A stretch of 21,455 nucleotides of DNA from Romboutsia_C sp015668195 (GCF_015668195.1 NZ_JADPFC010000016.1:1-21455), one strand, 5' to 3'. Positions 1 to 6,660 are shown, numbered from the stretch's first letter. The notes: generated by a model not told the origin, from the sequence alone. Numbers and translations are program-made.

Positions 1-140
1 GTAGTTGTTGTTTCACAAGCTACTCTTGCATGTGGATCTTTCTCTAATAATGCATCTAGTATAGAATCTGATATTTGGTCACAGATTTTATCTGGATGCC
101 CTTCTGTTACTGATTCCGACGTAAATAAATGTCTTGCCAT
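1..140 (-). CDS. metK: S-adenosylmethionine synthetase, N-terminal part (cut by window edge)
   Basis: Makes S-adenosylmethionine from methionine and ATP in the cytoplasm. Only about 46 residues are inside the window, but they are the typical MetK amino terminus: MARHLFTSESVTEGHPDK, followed by a CDQISD stretch that belongs to the nucleotide-binding region. The ATG at 138-140 follows a strong Shine-Dalgarno sequence (AAGGAGGAG on the minus strand, about 147-155). An S-box riboswitch and intrinsic terminator upstream (264-427) fit a SAM-producing gene under SAM feedback. The rest of the gene lies before base 1. Identification is secure from the N-terminal motif plus the riboswitch. Confidence 0.96.
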   Translation of the reverse strand, partial: MARHLFTSESVTEGHPDKICDQISDSILDALLEKDPHARVACETTT

Positions 141-263
141 TTGTATCTCCTCCTTAATATAATTCGTTTCATTTAGATTTGATTTCTAATCATTTATAAT
201 GATTTACTAAAATACAACCTAATTAAATCTTAAGAGCTAGGAGTTTAGTAATTATTTATCTAA

Positions 264-293
264 TAAAAAAACCTCTTCTTATTAAGAAGAGGT
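264..293 (-). terminator. Riboswitch-controlled intrinsic terminator of metK
   Basis: A perfect 10-bp stem (271-280 with 284-293) has a 3-base loop and is followed on the minus strand by a run of U (264-270). It lies between the SAM-I aptamer and the metK start. The 5' side of the stem and the bases before it (TAATTAACCTC on the minus strand) can pair with GAGGTTA at the 3' end of aptamer helix P1. That gives the expected switch between antiterminator and terminator. Confidence 0.93.
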
Positions 294-321
294 TAATTAT
301 TTCGTATATGCTAATTAACTA

Positions 322-427
322 ACCTCATCTCTCAAAACTATAAAGTCTTGTAGGATTTAGCACCTTTTCCCTAATGGGTGGTTGCTGGGCTTCACAGGGC
401 CTGTCCCTCCGCCGCTCTTGATAAGGT
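322..427 (-). ncRNA. SAM-I (S-box) riboswitch aptamer
   Basis: The minus strand carries the S-box core in order: TTATCAAGAGCGGCGGAGGGA, GGCCCTGTGAAGCCC, GCAACC, GGTGCTAAATCC and GAGAGATGAGG. Helix P1 pairs ACCTTATC (420-427) with GATGAGGT (322-329) over 8 bp with one G-U pair. When SAM binds, P1 is stabilised and the downstream terminator (264-293) can form, which stops metK transcription. This is a standard S-box arrangement and is easily recognised. Confidence 0.97.
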
Positions 428-470
428 AATCAAGAATTTATTAAGTTATTATTTTATATCACTAACTTAT

Positions 471-499
471 ATGTTACTACCTTTTTTATATACTGTCAA
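471..499 (-). promoter_or_regulatory. Sigma-A promoter of the S-box/metK transcript
   Basis: On the minus strand TTGACA (494-499) is followed by a 17-base spacer and TAACAT (471-476). Transcription would begin near 464, about 37 bases before aptamer helix P1. The -35 is a perfect consensus. The promoter faces away from yyaC and lies in the shared divergent region. Confidence 0.7.
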
Positions 500-541
500 T
501 CTTTTATGCAATAATTTTTTGCTTGTCTATTCAAACTATCT

Positions 542-571
542 TGTATCCTATTTAACAACTTTTTCATATTA
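542..571 (+). promoter_or_regulatory. Possible forespore (sigma-G/F-type) promoter of yyaC
   Basis: TGTATC (542-547), a 17-base spacer and CATATTA (565-571) resemble the sigma-G pattern TGMATA/CATACTA. The site is about 70 bases before the yyaC start codon. This is a motif match in AT-rich DNA, so it is tentative. It fits the sporulation role of the family. Confidence 0.35.
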
Positions 572-640
572 TATCTTATAAATCTATATAGGTCTTTTTT
601 TCTCCTATATTTCATATATTCTTGTGAAGGGGGTGTTCCT

Positions 641-1150
641 ATGTATCTGGCCAAGGTCAATTATAATAAAGAAAATGTTGTTGAAATCCTTTGTTCTGTA
701 CTTAGAGACATAATAAATGATAATACAGTTGTGGTCTGTATAGGAACAGATCGGGCTATAGGTGATGCTCTTGGCCCTTTGGTTGGCACTATGCTTAAAA
801 ATAGCGACTTTAATTTCCCTGTCTACGGAACTTTAGATAATCCTATTCATGCTTTAAATATATATGAGTCTATCGAGCATATAAAAAAGGCTCATCCTAA
901 TGGAAATTTTCTAGCTATTGATGCATGTTTGGGTGCAAAAAATAATATAGGAAATATCCAAGTCAGAGAAGGCCCTATTCTTCCTGGTAAGGGTGTTGGT
1001 AAAAAATTGCCTCAAATAGGAAACCATTCTATTGTAGGTATTGTAGATAAGATTGATGAAAATAATAGATTTTCTTTTAACAATGTTCGACTTAGTTTTA
1101 TATTAGAACTTGCTGAGCTTATATCTTTATCTTTACTTCTTTCTACATGA
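641..1150 (+). CDS. yyaC: YyaC family spore protein (GPR-protease-like fold)
   Basis: A 169-residue sporulation protein of the YyaC (DUF1256) family, which resembles the GPR spore protease; its biochemical activity is not established. Visible family signatures are the CIGTDRAIGDALGPLVG segment (about 54-70), a central LAIDACLG motif, the glycine-rich GPILPGKGVGKKLP stretch and the following IGNHSIVGIVD segment. Its length is normal for the family. The ATG at 641 follows AAGGGGGT (627-634). It is the only plus-strand gene here, divergent from metK and convergent with fabZ, and therefore forms its own transcription unit. A sigma-G-like promoter is proposed at 542-571. It ends in a terminator shared with fabZ. 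Family assignment is confident. Confidence 0.88.
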   Translation: MYLAKVNYNKENVVEILCSVLRDIINDNTVVVCIGTDRAIGDALGPLVGTMLKNSDFNFPVYGTLDNPIHALNIYESIEHIKKAHPNGNFLAIDACLGAKNNIGNIQVREGPILPGKGVGKKLPQIGNHSIVGIVDKIDENNRFSFNNVRLSFILELAELISLSLLLST

Positions 1151-1329
1151 CAAATCAATATTGAATATAGTCTATTCTTCAGATTAAACTTTTATAGATT
1201 AGGCTATTTATCTATTTTTTATTATTTCTTACTGTTTTACGTACAAATTTTCACATATCACATATTTCAAAGCAAATCTAATTGATTGTTTTATCTAATA
1301 ATTTACTTACATCATATATCAATCTTAGT

Positions 1330-1378
1330 AAATAAAAATAAGGCTATTTCCTTTAAGGAAATAGCCTTATTTTTATTT
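1330..1378. terminator. Bidirectional terminator between yyaC and fabZ
   Basis: A long hairpin pairs AGGCTATTTCC (1341-1351) with its complement at 1357-1367, and flanking A and T tracts extend the stem on both sides. Either strand therefore ends in a GC-containing stem followed by a U-run. The hairpin overlaps the fabZ stop codon (1373-1375). The bases from 1151 to 1329 contain no gene or clear signal. Confidence 0.88.
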
Positions 1379-1801
1379 TTCTACAAGAGCAAACATTAAC
1401 TCTCCGCTACATACTAATTCATCATTAACAAAAGCTTTTGCTAAAGCTTTTCCAATATTTCTCCTTATAGATATCATTTCAACTTCCATAGTTAATGTAT
1501 CTCCAGGTCTTACTTCTTTTTTAAATCTAACTTTATCTATACCTGCAAATACTCCTAATTTTCCTCTATTATCATCTACTGACATCATAGCAACACACCC
1601 TACTTGAGCCATAGCTTCTATTATAAGTACACCTGGCATTATTGGGTATTCTGGGAAATGCCCTTGGAAAAATGGTTCATTTACACTTACATTTTTTATA
1701 CCTTTAGCTCTTTTTCCCTCTTCTAGTTCTATTATTTTATCTACTAATAAAAATGGATATCTATGTGGTATTAATTTTTTTATTTGGTCTATATTTAACA
1801 T
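1373..1801 (-). CDS. fabZ: 3-hydroxyacyl-ACP dehydratase FabZ
   Basis: Removes water from (3R)-hydroxyacyl-ACP during type II fatty-acid elongation in the cytoplasm. The 142-residue length is typical. The hot-dog fold signature is clear: IPHRYPFLLVD near the N-terminus, catalytic His48 in GHFPEYPIMPG and Glu62 in EAMAQ. A GGAGGG Shine-Dalgarno precedes the ATG. The gene starts 16 bases after the mreB stop, so it is probably cotranscribed with mreB, as the last gene of that unit before the shared terminator. The same neighbours (spoIIID, mbl/mreB, fabZ) occur together in B. subtilis. Nothing is unusual in the protein. Confidence 0.97.
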   Translation of the reverse strand: MLNIDQIKKLIPHRYPFLLVDKIIELEEGKRAKGIKNVSVNEPFFQGHFPEYPIMPGVLIIEAMAQVGCVAMMSVDDNRGKLGVFAGIDKVRFKKEVRPGDTLTMEVEMISIRRNIGKALAKAFVNDELVCSGELMFALVEK

Positions 1802-1817
1802 TTAAGTACCCTCCTAA

Positions 1818-2837
1818 TTATCTCCTTTTGAAGGTACCTCCTGTTTCAAGTAAATCTAAAGAACTTAAAGCAATGCCTGTACCTTTTGCAACACAAGATA
1901 AAGGTTCATCAGCTACTACAACTTTAATTCCTGTTCTATCTTCTATCCTTTTGTCTAGTCCATATAACAATGAACCTCCACCAGTCATTATTATTCCAGT
2001 ATCACTTATATCTGCTGCTAATTCTGGTGGTGTCTTCTCTAGTACAGAAAGTGTTGATGCAACTATCTGCTCTGAGCATTCATTAAGAGCTTCTAGCATT
2101 TCAGTTGAATTTATAACTATAGATTCTGGTAATCCTGTAATTAAATTACGTCCACTTATTTTAATGCTCTTTTCATCTTCTCTTTTATATGCACAACCTA
2201 CTTCTATTTTGATTTTTTCTGCAGTTCTCTCTCCTATAAGAAGGTTATATTGTTTTCTAATATATCTTACTATAACTTCATCAAATCTATCTCCACCCAT
2301 TTTTATAGATTCACTAACTACAGCTCCTCCTAGAGATGTTACCGCGATATCTGCTGTTCCTCCACCAATGTCTATAACCATACTTCCATTAGGTTTAGCT
2401 ATATCTACTCCTGCTCCTATAGCCGCCGCTATTGGCTCTTCAATTATATACACATCTCTTGCTCCAGATTGTCTTGTGGCTTCTTCTACAGCTCTTTTTT
2501 CAACATCTGTAACCCCTGTAGGAACACATACCATTATTCTTGGCATAAAAAATCTACCAAAACCTTTTTTATCTACAGCTTTATCTATAAAATAAGTTAA
2601 CATTTTTTCAGTTACATCATAATCAGAAATTACACCATCTCTTAGTGGTCTTATAGCTACTATATTGCCAGGTGTTCTTCCTATCATTCTTCTAGCTTCT
2701 TCTCCTACCGCTAAGACAGATTTAGTTCTTTTATCGATTGCTACAACAGAAGGCTCTTCTAATACAATCCCTTTTCCGCTAACGTATACAAGAACATTAG
2801 CAGTACCTAAGTCTATCCCTATGTCCGCTCTAGACAT
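1818..2837 (-). CDS. mreB: Rod-shape protein, MreB/Mbl family actin homologue
   Basis: A bacterial actin that forms membrane-associated filaments and directs lateral cell-wall synthesis. The protein begins MSRADIGIDLGTANVLVY, which holds the first phosphate-binding loop. VIDIGGGTADIAV (second phosphate loop) and IIMTGGGSLL (adenosine region) follow in order. I place the start at the ATG at 2835-2837 (339 residues), because AAAAGGAG sits 8 bases before it on the minus strand. An in-frame ATG seven codons upstream (2858) overlaps that ribosome site and is less likely. Its position next to spoIIID matches B. subtilis mbl, so it may be the Mbl-like paralogue. It is followed by fabZ in the same unit. 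A terminator after spoIIID suggests it also has its own promoter. Confidence 0.95.
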   Translation of the reverse strand: MSRADIGIDLGTANVLVYVSGKGIVLEEPSVVAIDKRTKSVLAVGEEARRMIGRTPGNIVAIRPLRDGVISDYDVTEKMLTYFIDKAVDKKGFGRFFMPRIMVCVPTGVTDVEKRAVEEATRQSGARDVYIIEEPIAAAIGAGVDIAKPNGSMVIDIGGGTADIAVTSLGGAVVSESIKMGGDRFDEVIVRYIRKQYNLLIGERTAEKIKIEVGCAYKREDEKSIKISGRNLITGLPESIVINSTEMLEALNECSEQIVASTLSVLEKTPPELAADISDTGIIMTGGGSLLYGLDKRIEDRTGIKVVVADEPLSCVAKGTGIALSSLDLLETGGTFKRR

Positions 2838-2903
2838 GTTCTCAACTCCTTTTTGCATATTTTATATCTAAACGACTCATTGTCTAAAACACTCCTATAA
2901 TAC

Positions 2904-2932
2904 AAAATATACAAAAATGCTACTTTAGTCAA
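2904..2932 (-). promoter_or_regulatory. Weak candidate promoter of mreB-fabZ
   Basis: On the minus strand TTGACT (2927-2932) is followed by a 17-base spacer and TATTTT (2904-2909). A better -10 hexamer, TATTAT at 2897-2902, is too far away (24 bases). The region lies between the spoIIID terminator and mreB, where a promoter is expected. The exact elements are uncertain. Confidence 0.35.
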
Positions 2933-2940
2933 GAATAATA

Positions 2941-2971
2941 AAAAAAATGTAGGTTTAACCTACATTTTTTT
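2941..2971 (-). terminator. Intrinsic terminator of spoIIID
   Basis: ATGTAGGT and ACCTACAT form a stem with a 3-base loop centred at 2956. On the minus strand a run of seven U follows (2941-2947). The hairpin overlaps the spoIIID stop codon at 2955-2957. It separates spoIIID from mreB. Confidence 0.85.
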
Positions 2972-3221
2972 TGGAGCTCTTTTCATATTTAAGCTTTGTA
3001 GCCATTCCTCCTCTTATGTGTCTTTCAGATTTATTTTTTTCTAAAACCATCTTAACCTCTTTAGCTAGAGATGGATTTATTTCTTCTAAACGTTCTGTTA
3101 CATCTTTATGTATTGTACTTTTACTAACCCCAAATGTCTTAGCTGTTTGACGAACAGTTGTATTTTTCTCTAGTATATATTTAGCCACAACGATTGCTCG
3201 TTCCTCTATATGAGATCTCAA
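2955..3221 (-). CDS. spoIIID: Sporulation transcription factor SpoIIID
   Basis: A small DNA-binding regulator that changes mother-cell gene expression in the sigma-E phase of sporulation. The 88-residue protein has a helix-turn-helix at about residues 23-43 (TVRQTAKTFGVSKSTIHKD), then the basic tail typical of SpoIIID (RHIRGGMATKLKY). The start appears to be TTG at 3219-3221, preceded by GAGGAGGG at good spacing; no ATG fits the conserved N-terminus. A sigma-E-like promoter lies just upstream (3254-3283). The gene is flanked by terminators on both sides and so is probably monocistronic, between spoIIQ and mreB as in B. subtilis. Identification is very secure. Confidence 0.97.
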   Translation of the reverse strand: MRSHIEERAIVVAKYILEKNTTVRQTAKTFGVSKSTIHKDVTERLEEINPSLAKEVKMVLEKNKSERHIRGGMATKLKYEKSSKKNVG

Positions 3222-3253
3222 AGCTTTCCCTCCTCACATACTAGCCTTAATCA

Positions 3254-3283
3254 TATATATGTGAGAAAGAAAAGAAATATAAC
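3254..3283 (-). promoter_or_regulatory. Sigma-E-type promoter of spoIIID
   Basis: On the minus strand GTTATATT (3276-3283) is followed by a 14-base spacer and CATATATA (3254-3261). These are close to the sigma-E consensus (GKMATATT, CATACAMT). SpoIIID is a known sigma-E target in other spore formers. The -35 lies inside the 16-bp stem of the spoIIQ terminator. An 8-bp inverted repeat (3233-3240 with 3258-3265) brackets the predicted start. Confidence 0.65.
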
Positions 3284-3317
3284 AGACTTAACCAAATTTG
3301 ATTAAGTCTGTTATATT
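3276..3317 (-). terminator. Terminator-like hairpin downstream of spoIIQ
   Basis: A perfect 16-bp inverted repeat (3276-3291 with 3302-3317) begins directly after the spoIIQ stop codon. The minus strand then continues into a T-rich but C-interrupted tract (TTTCTTTTCTTTC). The hairpin is strong and the U-run imperfect, so termination may be partial. It shares bases with the -35 element of the spoIIID promoter. Confidence 0.75.
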
Positions 3318-3977
3318 TTATTTTATTAAACTCATTGGATCTATTGATTCTTTACCTTTGAATGCTTCTATATGAATATGTGGTCCCTCTGAACTCTCAA
3401 CTACAGATGTATTTCCTGCTAGAGCTAATACATCTCCTTCTTTTACTGTTTGTCCATCTTTAACTTTAATATCTTCACTTAAGTTAGAATATATTACTGT
3501 TTTACCTTCACTTTCAACTTCAACTGACATACCATGAGCATCATCTTTAAAAATGTTAGTTACTTTTCCTGATAATAAACTTTTTATACTTTGTCCTTCT
3601 TTACAACTTACGTCTAGCCCTTTATGAACTTCCCATAAGTTCAATGTTTCTGAGTAACTAGGTTCCTTTGCTGAATATTCTCTAATTACTTTTTCTCCTA
3701 CAAATTCAAGTTTTGATATTTTTTTAGCTTCTTTATTTTTTGCTGTTTCTAAGTTTTCCTTTGATTCTGTAGAAGTTGGTACACCATCTTTATTTTCATT
3801 TTCTATTAGATGAACCTCATCTTCTTTTTTACTATTATCTTTATCATTTACTATCTCATTATTTGATGCTAGGTCGTTAACATCATTCTTTACAAACCAA
3901 ACTCCTCCGACTGCAAGTAAACTAATGCATACAAATAATGCCAAATAAAATCCATCTTTTTCTAGTAGCTTTTTCAT
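3318..3977 (-). CDS. spoIIQ: Engulfment protein SpoIIQ with intact LytM/M23 metallopeptidase site
   Basis: A forespore membrane protein that pairs with mother-cell SpoIIIAH to form the channel joining the two cells during engulfment. Of 219 residues, about 10-29 form one membrane segment; residues 30-90 are a charged, low-complexity linker; the C-terminal half is a LytM/M23 domain. The metal ligands are all present: His118 and Asp122 in HKGLD, and the HIH pair at 200-202. B. subtilis SpoIIQ lacks the first histidine, whereas C. difficile SpoIIQ retains it, so this copy looks catalytically competent. GGAGGTG precedes the ATG. A sigma-F-like promoter (4008-4037) fits forespore expression. Gene order after spoIID supports the call. 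Confidence 0.95.
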   Translation of the reverse strand: MKKLLEKDGFYLALFVCISLLAVGGVWFVKNDVNDLASNNEIVNDKDNSKKEDEVHLIENENKDGVPTSTESKENLETAKNKEAKKISKLEFVGEKVIREYSAKEPSYSETLNLWEVHKGLDVSCKEGQSIKSLLSGKVTNIFKDDAHGMSVEVESEGKTVIYSNLSEDIKVKDGQTVKEGDVLALAGNTSVVESSEGPHIHIEAFKGKESIDPMSLIK

Positions 3978-4007
3978 ACAGCACCTCCAAATATATTTAT
4001 GTATTTG

Positions 4008-4037
4008 TATTCTTATCTTTTATTTATATTTTTATAC
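4008..4037 (-). promoter_or_regulatory. Sigma-F-type promoter of spoIIQ
   Basis: On the minus strand GTATA (4033-4037) is followed by a 15-base spacer and GATAAGAATA (4008-4017). This matches the sigma-F pattern GYATA/GGnnAnAnTR except at one fixed base. B. subtilis spoIIQ is a sigma-F gene, so the site is expected here. Transcription would start about 20-30 bases before the Shine-Dalgarno. Confidence 0.6.
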
Positions 4038-4262
4038 AATTTATACATATTTTGGATTAATTTAAAATGGATTTTATATATGAAATTGACATATTTCCAA
4101 AACTTTCGCTTCGCTTAAGCCACTGCGTGGGCGCTACACTTCATATCGCTAACGACTTCGTCCGTTGCTTAAAATATCTTTTTACACTCTGCAAACTTAT
4201 TGGTATTGCTTAACTGAAATAGTTACCCATAATTTTTAAAGTATTATAATTTCCTTAAACGT
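4038..4262. other. Non-coding gap between spoIID terminator and spoIIQ promoter, with a GC-rich patch
   Basis: No gene is visible. Bases 4108-4170 are unusually GC-rich for this genome (35 of 63 by hand count) and include short imperfect hairpins: GCCAC/GTGGGC around 4118-4132 and AACGAC/GTCCGTT around 4151-4166. The patch should not be transcribed by either flanking gene. It may be a small repeat or a remnant of inserted DNA. Confidence 0.5.
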
Positions 4263-4290
4263 AAAAAAGAGCTTAATAAAAGCTCTTTTT
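4263..4290 (-). terminator. Intrinsic terminator of spoIID
   Basis: An 11-bp stem (4264-4274 with 4280-4290) built on GAGCTT/AAGCTC has a 5-base loop, and its A/T ends give a U-run on the minus strand. It begins 3 bases after the spoIID stop codon. Confidence 0.88.
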
Positions 4291-4292
4291 AA

Positions 4293-5312
4293 CTAATACA
4301 AGTCTGTTATATCTGTTTCTTGATAATAATGATTTAGTATTTCATAATATTGGTATCCTTCTTCTGCCATACCTTGAGCTCCCCACTGGCTCATTCCAAC
4401 ACCATGACCATATCCTTTTACTAAAAAATCTATATGATTCTCTCCAAATTTTAATTCAAAATTAGAAGAATTTAATTTAAATATACTTCTAATATCTCTT
4501 CCTCTAATCTCCTTATTACCAATTTTTATCTTATCAACAGATCCACCATCACTTCTATTTAAAATTTTTATTTGATTCTTTAGGTTAGATGAATTTAAAC
4601 CTACATTTTTATAATTACTATTTATAGTATTTATAAAATCTTTATTACTTATCTTTAACTCAGATGTATATTTAGGAGAGTATTCTTTATCATAAGGGCT
4701 TTCGACTGATTGTAAATATGGATATGCTTGTGCAAATACTTCTTCACAGTTTTCTGTTTTCCCTGATGATGTAGAGAAATACAGTGTAAGTATAGGTTCT
4801 CCCTTATAAGTTATTATCTGCCCCTTTGTATCTCGTACTGCTTGCTGTATTTTAGGATAATATTTATCCATCCAATCTTGTCCATTCTTCTCTTTTAATT
4901 CTTCATAATTTTTATATTCTTGACAATGATTATAGTCAGTACATACGACTGCATTACTATGTTTATTTGATTTACCTTGATTCTCCTTATACATTACATA
5001 AGTTCTTGCTGCTACAGCTTGTGCTTTAAGAGCTTCTATATTGAAATCTACAGGCATCTCTCCTGCTAAAACTCCACATAAATATTTTTCTATATCCATT
5101 TTCTCAGTTTTATTAATTTTATGATTATATATATTTATTGAAGGAGCTTCTTTATCAACTGTTTCATAGCTGATTATCTTTTTTTTAGGATTATTTAATG
5201 TTGATTCATTTTGTATAGCCTCTATCCCATCATAAGATACTACACTTAAAAATACAGGAACTGCTATAGCTAAACCAACTATACTTCCTAAAAATACTAA
5301 AGGGTTATTCAT
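4293..5312 (-). CDS. spoIID: Stage II sporulation protein D, peptidoglycan lytic transglycosylase
   Basis: Cuts peptidoglycan glycan strands and drives membrane migration during engulfment, working with SpoIIP and SpoIIM. The 339-residue protein has an N-terminal membrane anchor (about 5-26) and a SpoIID domain from about 60. The catalytic glutamate is Glu85 in LAGEMP. Cys124 and Cys130 are spaced like the zinc-binding cysteines described for C. difficile SpoIID. The domain ends with GYGHGVGMSQWGAQGMA, a strong family signature. An AAGGAGG site precedes the ATG. The gene follows murA by 73 bases, and that gap holds a 19-bp perfect inverted repeat that includes the spoIID start codon. A sigma-E promoter is expected but I could not identify one convincingly. 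Confidence 0.96.
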   Translation of the reverse strand: MNNPLVFLGSIVGLAIAVPVFLSVVSYDGIEAIQNESTLNNPKKKIISYETVDKEAPSINIYNHKINKTEKMDIEKYLCGVLAGEMPVDFNIEALKAQAVAARTYVMYKENQGKSNKHSNAVVCTDYNHCQEYKNYEELKEKNGQDWMDKYYPKIQQAVRDTKGQIITYKGEPILTLYFSTSSGKTENCEEVFAQAYPYLQSVESPYDKEYSPKYTSELKISNKDFINTINSNYKNVGLNSSNLKNQIKILNRSDGGSVDKIKIGNKEIRGRDIRSIFKLNSSNFELKFGENHIDFLVKGYGHGVGMSQWGAQGMAEEGYQYYEILNHYYQETDITDLY

Positions 5313-5363
5313 ATATTTTCCTCCTTAGTTAATTACTTGTACTTAAAATATATGAATAACCCT
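5301..5363 (-). repeat. 19-bp perfect inverted repeat enclosing the spoIID start codon
   Basis: AGGGTTATTCATATATTTT (5301-5319) is the exact reverse complement of 5345-5363, with a 25-base loop. In minus-strand RNA the 3' arm holds the spoIID ATG and first codons, and the Shine-Dalgarno AAGGAGG lies in the loop beside the stem. The repeat starts about 22 bases after the murA stop. It could hide the spoIID start in read-through RNA from murA, or act as a weak terminator for murA, although no clean U-run follows. Confidence 0.85.
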
Positions 5364-5385
5364 ATTTATTTATTACTATTTATTT

Positions 5386-6639
5386 TTAGTCTTCTATTAT
5401 TTCTATGTTTCCACCTAAAGCAGTTATTTTCTTATCTATATCAACATATCCTCTTTGTACGTGATATATTTCTCCTATTTGAGTTTCTCCTTCTGCTATA
5501 AGACCGCATAATATAAGTGCTGCACCAGCTCTTAAATCTGTTGCATTAACTTTAGCACCATATAATTTGTTTACTCCATTTACTATTGCGCTCTTTCCTT
5601 CTATTTTTATGTTTGCTCCCATTCTATTAAATTCAGCAACATGCATAAATCTGTTTTCAAATACAGTTTCTGTTACTACTCCTGTTCCATTAGCTATTGT
5701 AAGCATAGCCATGAATTGAGCTTGAACATCTGTTGGGAATCCTGGATGAGGTAAAGTCTTTATATCTATTGGCTTTAACACTTCAGGTCCTATAACTCTA
5801 ACTGTATTATCTTTTTCTATTATTTCACATCCAGCTTCTATTAATTTAGCTGTAACTGGTTTTAAATGCTCCATCATTACATTTTCTATTGTTATATCAC
5901 CTTTTGTCATAGCTGCTGCAACCATATAAGTAGCTGCTTCTATTCTATCAGGTATTATTGTATGCTCTGCACCTTTTAATTCTTTAACACCTTTTATCTT
6001 TATAGTGTTAGTTCCTGCACCTTTTACATTAGCTCCCATTTCATTTAAGAAATTAGCTAAATCTACTATTTCTGGTTCTTCTGCAGCATTTTCTATTATA
6101 GTAGTTCCTTCAGCTAAAGCTGCTGCCATCATTATGTTTTCAGTAGCTCCTACTGATGGGAAATCTAAGTATAGTTTAGTACCCACTAATTTATTAGTTG
6201 TAGCTTCTACAAATCCATGGTCCATATCTACTTTTGCACCTAAATGCTTAAATCCTTTTAAATGTAAATCTATAGGTCTTGTTCCTATGGCACATCCTCC
6301 TGGCATAGATATTTTTGTGTGATTAAATCTAGCAAGTAATGGCCCCATTACTAAGAAAGATGCTCTCATCTTACTTACTAACTCATATGGTGCTTCACAA
6401 GTAGTTATATTGCTTGCATCTACTGTTAAAGTGTTATCCTTATATTCTACTTTTGCTCCTAAGTGTCTTAATAAATCAGATATAACATGAACATCTTTTA
6501 AATTAGGTACACACTTTAAAGTTGATTTACCATTTGCTAATAACGTCGCAGCTATTATTGGTAATACTGCATTTTTAGCTCCGTCTATTTTAACACTTCC
6601 ATTAAGTGGATTACTCTTTTTTACTATTATCTTTCCCAT
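5386..6639 (-). CDS. murA: UDP-N-acetylglucosamine 1-carboxyvinyltransferase (MurA)
   Basis: Catalyses the first committed step of peptidoglycan synthesis, transferring enolpyruvate from PEP to UDP-GlcNAc in the cytoplasm. The 417-residue length is typical. Lys22-Asn23 lie in DGAKNAVLP, and the catalytic Cys116, the residue alkylated by fosfomycin, is in PGGCAIGTRPIDLH. The C-terminal DLRAGAALILCGL segment is also characteristic. GAGGAGAG precedes the ATG. It begins 21 bases after ywmB and is probably cotranscribed with it. Many Firmicutes carry two MurA paralogues; the spoIID context matches B. subtilis murAA. The only termination signal after it is the hairpin at 5301-5363. Confidence 0.97.
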   Translation of the reverse strand: MGKIIVKKSNPLNGSVKIDGAKNAVLPIIAATLLANGKSTLKCVPNLKDVHVISDLLRHLGAKVEYKDNTLTVDASNITTCEAPYELVSKMRASFLVMGPLLARFNHTKISMPGGCAIGTRPIDLHLKGFKHLGAKVDMDHGFVEATTNKLVGTKLYLDFPSVGATENIMMAAALAEGTTIIENAAEEPEIVDLANFLNEMGANVKGAGTNTIKIKGVKELKGAEHTIIPDRIEAATYMVAAAMTKGDITIENVMMEHLKPVTAKLIEAGCEIIEKDNTVRVIGPEVLKPIDIKTLPHPGFPTDVQAQFMAMLTIANGTGVVTETVFENRFMHVAEFNRMGANIKIEGKSAIVNGVNKLYGAKVNATDLRAGAALILCGLIAEGETQIGEIYHVQRGYVDIDKKITALGGNIEIIED

Positions 6640-6660
6640 TTTTATTGTCTCTCCTCATAA

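Noticed and set aside
378..581. A 67-residue plus-strand reading frame upstream of yyaC.
   Set aside because: It runs antisense through the conserved SAM-I riboswitch and metK promoter, and has no ribosome site or protein-like pattern.
1753..2595. A 280-residue plus-strand reading frame.
   Set aside because: It is antisense to mreB and fabZ, rich in Ser/Thr/Pro as expected for the mirror of a coding strand, with no ribosome site. The mreB reading is unmistakable.
4108..4170. A tRNA, CRISPR repeat or known riboswitch in the GC-rich patch.
   Set aside because: There is no cloverleaf, no regularly spaced repeats and no conserved aptamer core.
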